Source: Rhodoferax sp. OV413 (lineage in GTDB: Bacteria > Pseudomonadota > Gammaproteobacteria > Burkholderiales > Burkholderiaceae_C). From it: 56,667 bases of DNA. The position numbers and the translations under genes are program-made. Where the stretch lies: positions 1 to 56,667 of the forward strand of contig CAMAWD010000033.1 in assembly GCA_945861785.1 (NCBI GenBank), given 5' to 3'. The stretch's first letter is position 1, and each line of letters begins with the position of its first letter. Below, in pieces: positions 54,750 to 56,667 of this stretch. The notes under the pieces were generated by a model that worked only from the letters and a program-made list of their open reading frames with translations, did not search any database and was not told where the DNA came from.

Positions 54750-54769
54750 CACGCGGGAAATCCCGCGTG
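54750..54769. terminator. bidirectional terminator hairpin
   Basis: CACGCGGG-AAAT-CCCGCGTG is a perfect 8-bp stem with a four-base loop between the convergent ATPase and inositol-monophosphatase stops, ending one base before the latter stop codon. No U-tract follows in either direction. Position and symmetry support a shared terminator. Confidence 0.65.
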
Positions 54770-54770
54770 A

Positions 54771-55550
54771 TCAGGCGGCCAGGGCGATACCGGTCAAGCT
54801 GCTGAACGCCTCGGCCAGCGCCGCATTCGTGACGAGCACCGCATTGCCGACCCGCAAGCCGTCCTGGCCCCAGAAGTCGTTGACGCGACCACCGGCTTCG
54901 GTCACCAGCAACAGGCCGGCGGCGACGTCCCATGAGTTGATGTGCGGCTCTGCGTACCCTTCGGTTCTGCCGGCAGCCACATAGGCCAGGCCCAGTGAGC
55001 CTGAGCCGGCGCGGCGCACGGAACAACCCGCATGCGCCGCCTTGCCAGCCATTGCCAGGTAGGTGTCCACCGGGATGCGGGTGGACCAGCCCACTTCGAC
55101 GGTGGATGCCTTCAGGTCTGCAATGCCGCTGACCCGCATCGGTTTGCCGTTGAGCCACGCGCCCTTGCCACGTTGGGCAATGTACAACTCGTCGTGCATG
55201 GGTTCGTAGATGGCGCCGGCTTCCATCTGCCCATCGACCATCAGACCGAGCGAGATGCAGAAGTGCGGGATCTGGCGCGCGAAATTGGCCGTGCCGTCGA
55301 TCGGGTCGACGATCCACAGCCGCGGGCCATCGACCAGGCCGCCGGCTTCTTCACCCAGCACGCCGTCGCCGGGGAAACGTGCGGCAATCTGCTCGCGCAC
55401 GAACTGCTCCACAGCGCCGTCGGTGACGGTCAGATAGTCTTGTTGGCCCTTGAGGGAATAGGCGGGCCGGTCGGGCGCGTTGAAGGCGGTGCGCATCATG
55501 TCGCCAGCAGCGCGCACCATCTGTTCGATGGATGTCATCAGTTCTGTCAT
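54771..55550 (-). CDS. inositol monophosphatase family protein
   Basis: This 259-residue Mg2+-dependent, Li+-sensitive phosphatase has all family motifs: GEEAGG near residue 65, D82-P-I-D85-G-T (WIVDPIDGTANF) and W-D208 in SWDVAAGLLLVTEAGG. These residues bind the metals. Substrates of the family include inositol-1-phosphate, histidinol phosphate and PAP. It lies 33 bases downstream of iolB on the same strand, so a link to inositol metabolism is plausible. SuhB-like or CysQ-like roles cannot be excluded from sequence. Confidence 0.92.
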   Translation of the reverse strand: MTELMTSIEQMVRAAGDMMRTAFNAPDRPAYSLKGQQDYLTVTDGAVEQFVREQIAARFPGDGVLGEEAGGLVDGPRLWIVDPIDGTANFARQIPHFCISLGLMVDGQMEAGAIYEPMHDELYIAQRGKGAWLNGKPMRVSGIADLKASTVEVGWSTRIPVDTYLAMAGKAAHAGCSVRRAGSGSLGLAYVAAGRTEGYAEPHINSWDVAAGLLLVTEAGGRVNDFWGQDGLRVGNAVLVTNAALAEAFSSLTGIALAA

Positions 55551-55583
55551 GGAGTTCCTTGGTCTGTATGCTTGTCGCGCGAT

Positions 55584-56387
55584 TCAGCGCAGCATCCATT
55601 CGTGCGCGGGGTCATTGCGAAACACCCACAGGCGGTTCGGGCCGGCCATCACGTTGAGGTAGTACAGGTCGTAGCCGTGGGGCGCCACCACCGGGTGGTA
55701 ACCACGCGGCACCATGACCACATCATGGTCCTCCACCGCGCAGGACTCGTCCAGGCTGCGGTCATCGGTGTAGACACGCTGGAACGCAAAACCCTGGGGC
55801 GGGTTGAGGCGGTGGTAGTAGGTTTCTTCGAGCTGTGTCTCTGTGGGAGGCGTCTCGCTGTCGTGTTTGTGCGGTGGGTAACTCGACGAGTGACCGCCCG
55901 GCGTGATCACCTCGACCACCAGCAGGTGGGCCGCACCGGGGTCGTCGTGGGGCAGGATATCGCACACATAACGCGTGTTGCTGCCCTTGCCGCGGGTGCT
56001 GCGGCGCATGCCGGCCGGGTCGATCACGCGCAGCGGGTGGATCTGCCCGCCGGCTGGCGCAAAACACAGCGCGAGTTCGGCGGGTCGTCGCGCCGTCACG
56101 GAAACAGCCTGTTCTGCTGGCACATACACTGCCGCCGGCGAGACCGGTTCGAACACGCTGTCGCGTGTGCCCAAGCCAGAAAACGTCTGTTCACCCACGG
56201 TGATGTCGACGGTGCCGCTGAGCACGACGATGCAGAGTTCTCGCGTGCCGGTGGCGATGGACTCGGTGTCATCTTTGGCGAGGCGGATTGCGCTGAAGCC
56301 CACAAAGTTCCAGCCAGCGCGCTCAGGCGTCACGCTGACAATTTCGCGGCCCCGCGGGGCGGCCTTGGCAAGCAGATGGCTGGTCAT
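55584..56387 (-). CDS. iolB: 5-deoxy-glucuronate isomerase
   Basis: IolB converts 5-deoxy-D-glucuronate to 2-deoxy-5-keto-D-gluconate in myo-inositol breakdown. The 267-residue bicupin starts at ATG 56387 (MTSHLLAKAAPRGREI) with GGAG ten bases upstream; the open frame further upstream crosses a hexanucleotide repeat and is not conserved. The second cupin holds the metal site in SYPPHKHD (two His) and ETPPTETQLEETYYHRLNP (Glu) and a later His in VVAPHGYDLYYLNV. Other iol genes may lie beyond the window edge. It is followed by the phosphatase gene. Confidence 0.94.
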   Translation of the reverse strand: MTSHLLAKAAPRGREIVSVTPERAGWNFVGFSAIRLAKDDTESIATGTRELCIVVLSGTVDITVGEQTFSGLGTRDSVFEPVSPAAVYVPAEQAVSVTARRPAELALCFAPAGGQIHPLRVIDPAGMRRSTRGKGSNTRYVCDILPHDDPGAAHLLVVEVITPGGHSSSYPPHKHDSETPPTETQLEETYYHRLNPPQGFAFQRVYTDDRSLDESCAVEDHDVVMVPRGYHPVVAPHGYDLYYLNVMAGPNRLWVFRNDPAHEWMLR

Positions 56388-56489
56388 GTCAGTTGATTCT
56401 CCGTGTACAAATGGCTGGGTGATGAAGCGAACCGGTTGCCGTTTTGAATGACCGCTTTCGGCCCATTGCGGACGTTCGTTGCCTGGTCT

Positions 56490-56543
56490 GCGTTGGCGTT
56501 GGCGTTGGCGTTGGCGTTGGCATGGGCATGGGCTTTGGCGTTG
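56490..56543. repeat. GCGTTG hexanucleotide tandem repeat upstream of iolB
   Basis: Five perfect GCGTTG units (56490-56519) are followed by GCATGG twice, GCTTTG and GCGTTG again. It lies about 100 bases before the iolB start in its probable promoter region. The remaining bases up to the window end (56544-56667) show no gene that I can support. Because the unit is six bases, copy changes alter spacing rather than frame. Confidence 0.85.
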
Positions 56544-56667
56544 GCGCGCGTCGCGGCATGCGCAGCCCGGCGGGGGCTCATACTGGAGCGGTCGGGCGCT
56601 GAACGCGCCGACTGCCCTGTGGTGCTCGCCCGAGGGTCGGGCCGCAGAACTCACTGCGTTCACTTCG

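Noticed and set aside
56384-56581. 65-codon minus-strand ORF over the hexanucleotide repeat (AN repeats)
   Set aside because: Coding content is produced by the repeat itself and it overlaps the real iolB start.

Overview
The window is GC-rich, densely packed chromosomal DNA, almost certainly from a beta-proteobacterium of the Burkholderiales, most like Comamonadaceae (Hydrogenophaga/Rhodoferax/Polaromonas type). This rests on protein character and gene order: argS-SPOR-dsbA, lptA-lptB-rpoN, rpe-trpE-trpG-trpD, thiL and pgpA-pncC clusters, malate synthase G behind a type II haloacid dehalogenase, a DUF1631 protein, and frequent GTG starts with ATGA/GTGA overlaps. No rRNA, tRNA, CRISPR array, prophage or intact insertion sequence was found.

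Layout. 1-7725: a peptide/nickel-type ABC importer (the solute-binding gene is cut by the window edge), followed by an M81 (MlrC-like) metallopeptidase and an enolase-superfamily enzyme, all on the plus strand. 7900-10235: a carotenoid-biosynthesis-type membrane protein overlapped by an MpaB/DUF2236 oxygenase-like gene. 10241-17883: two very large, divergently transcribed class III nucleotide cyclase/ATPase/TPR proteins. One has tandem cyclase domains in the order of animal soluble adenylyl cyclase; the other has a SAM domain and one cyclase domain. 17975-20925: HAD dehalogenase then glcB (minus). 21213-24278: a DUF1631 protein, an internally deleted LysR gene and a 58-residue PsiF-family gene. 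24498-32535: housekeeping block argS, SPOR protein, dsbA, lptA, lptB, rpoN, a THUMP methyltransferase and a PIN protein.

32569-35766 looks more accessory: a prolyl oligopeptidase, a broken MAPEG gene fused to its start, and a PIN toxin/antitoxin pair bounded by a perfect 12-bp inverted repeat whose ends look like integron core sites. 35924-43270 holds a cupin, a glutamate-synthase-like flavoprotein, a LysR regulator, a Tat lipoprotein nitroreductase, pncC, pgpA, a DMT transporter and a deaminase. 43284-45652 holds thiL, a truncated recombinase-family remnant, apaG and rpe. 45669-50202 is a tryptophan cluster (possible leader peptide, trpE, trpG, ltaE, trpD) without trpC. 50273-54726 is an iron/phosphonate-type ABC importer with a clear sigma-70 promoter. 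54771-56387 is iolB plus an inositol-monophosphatase family gene behind a hexanucleotide repeat.

Points most worth a second look are the cyclase pair with its shared operator-like dyad, the PIN cassette with inverted ends, the possible leaderless tryptophan leader with mutually exclusive pairings, and three independent gene remnants (LysR, MAPEG, SpecificRecomb family).
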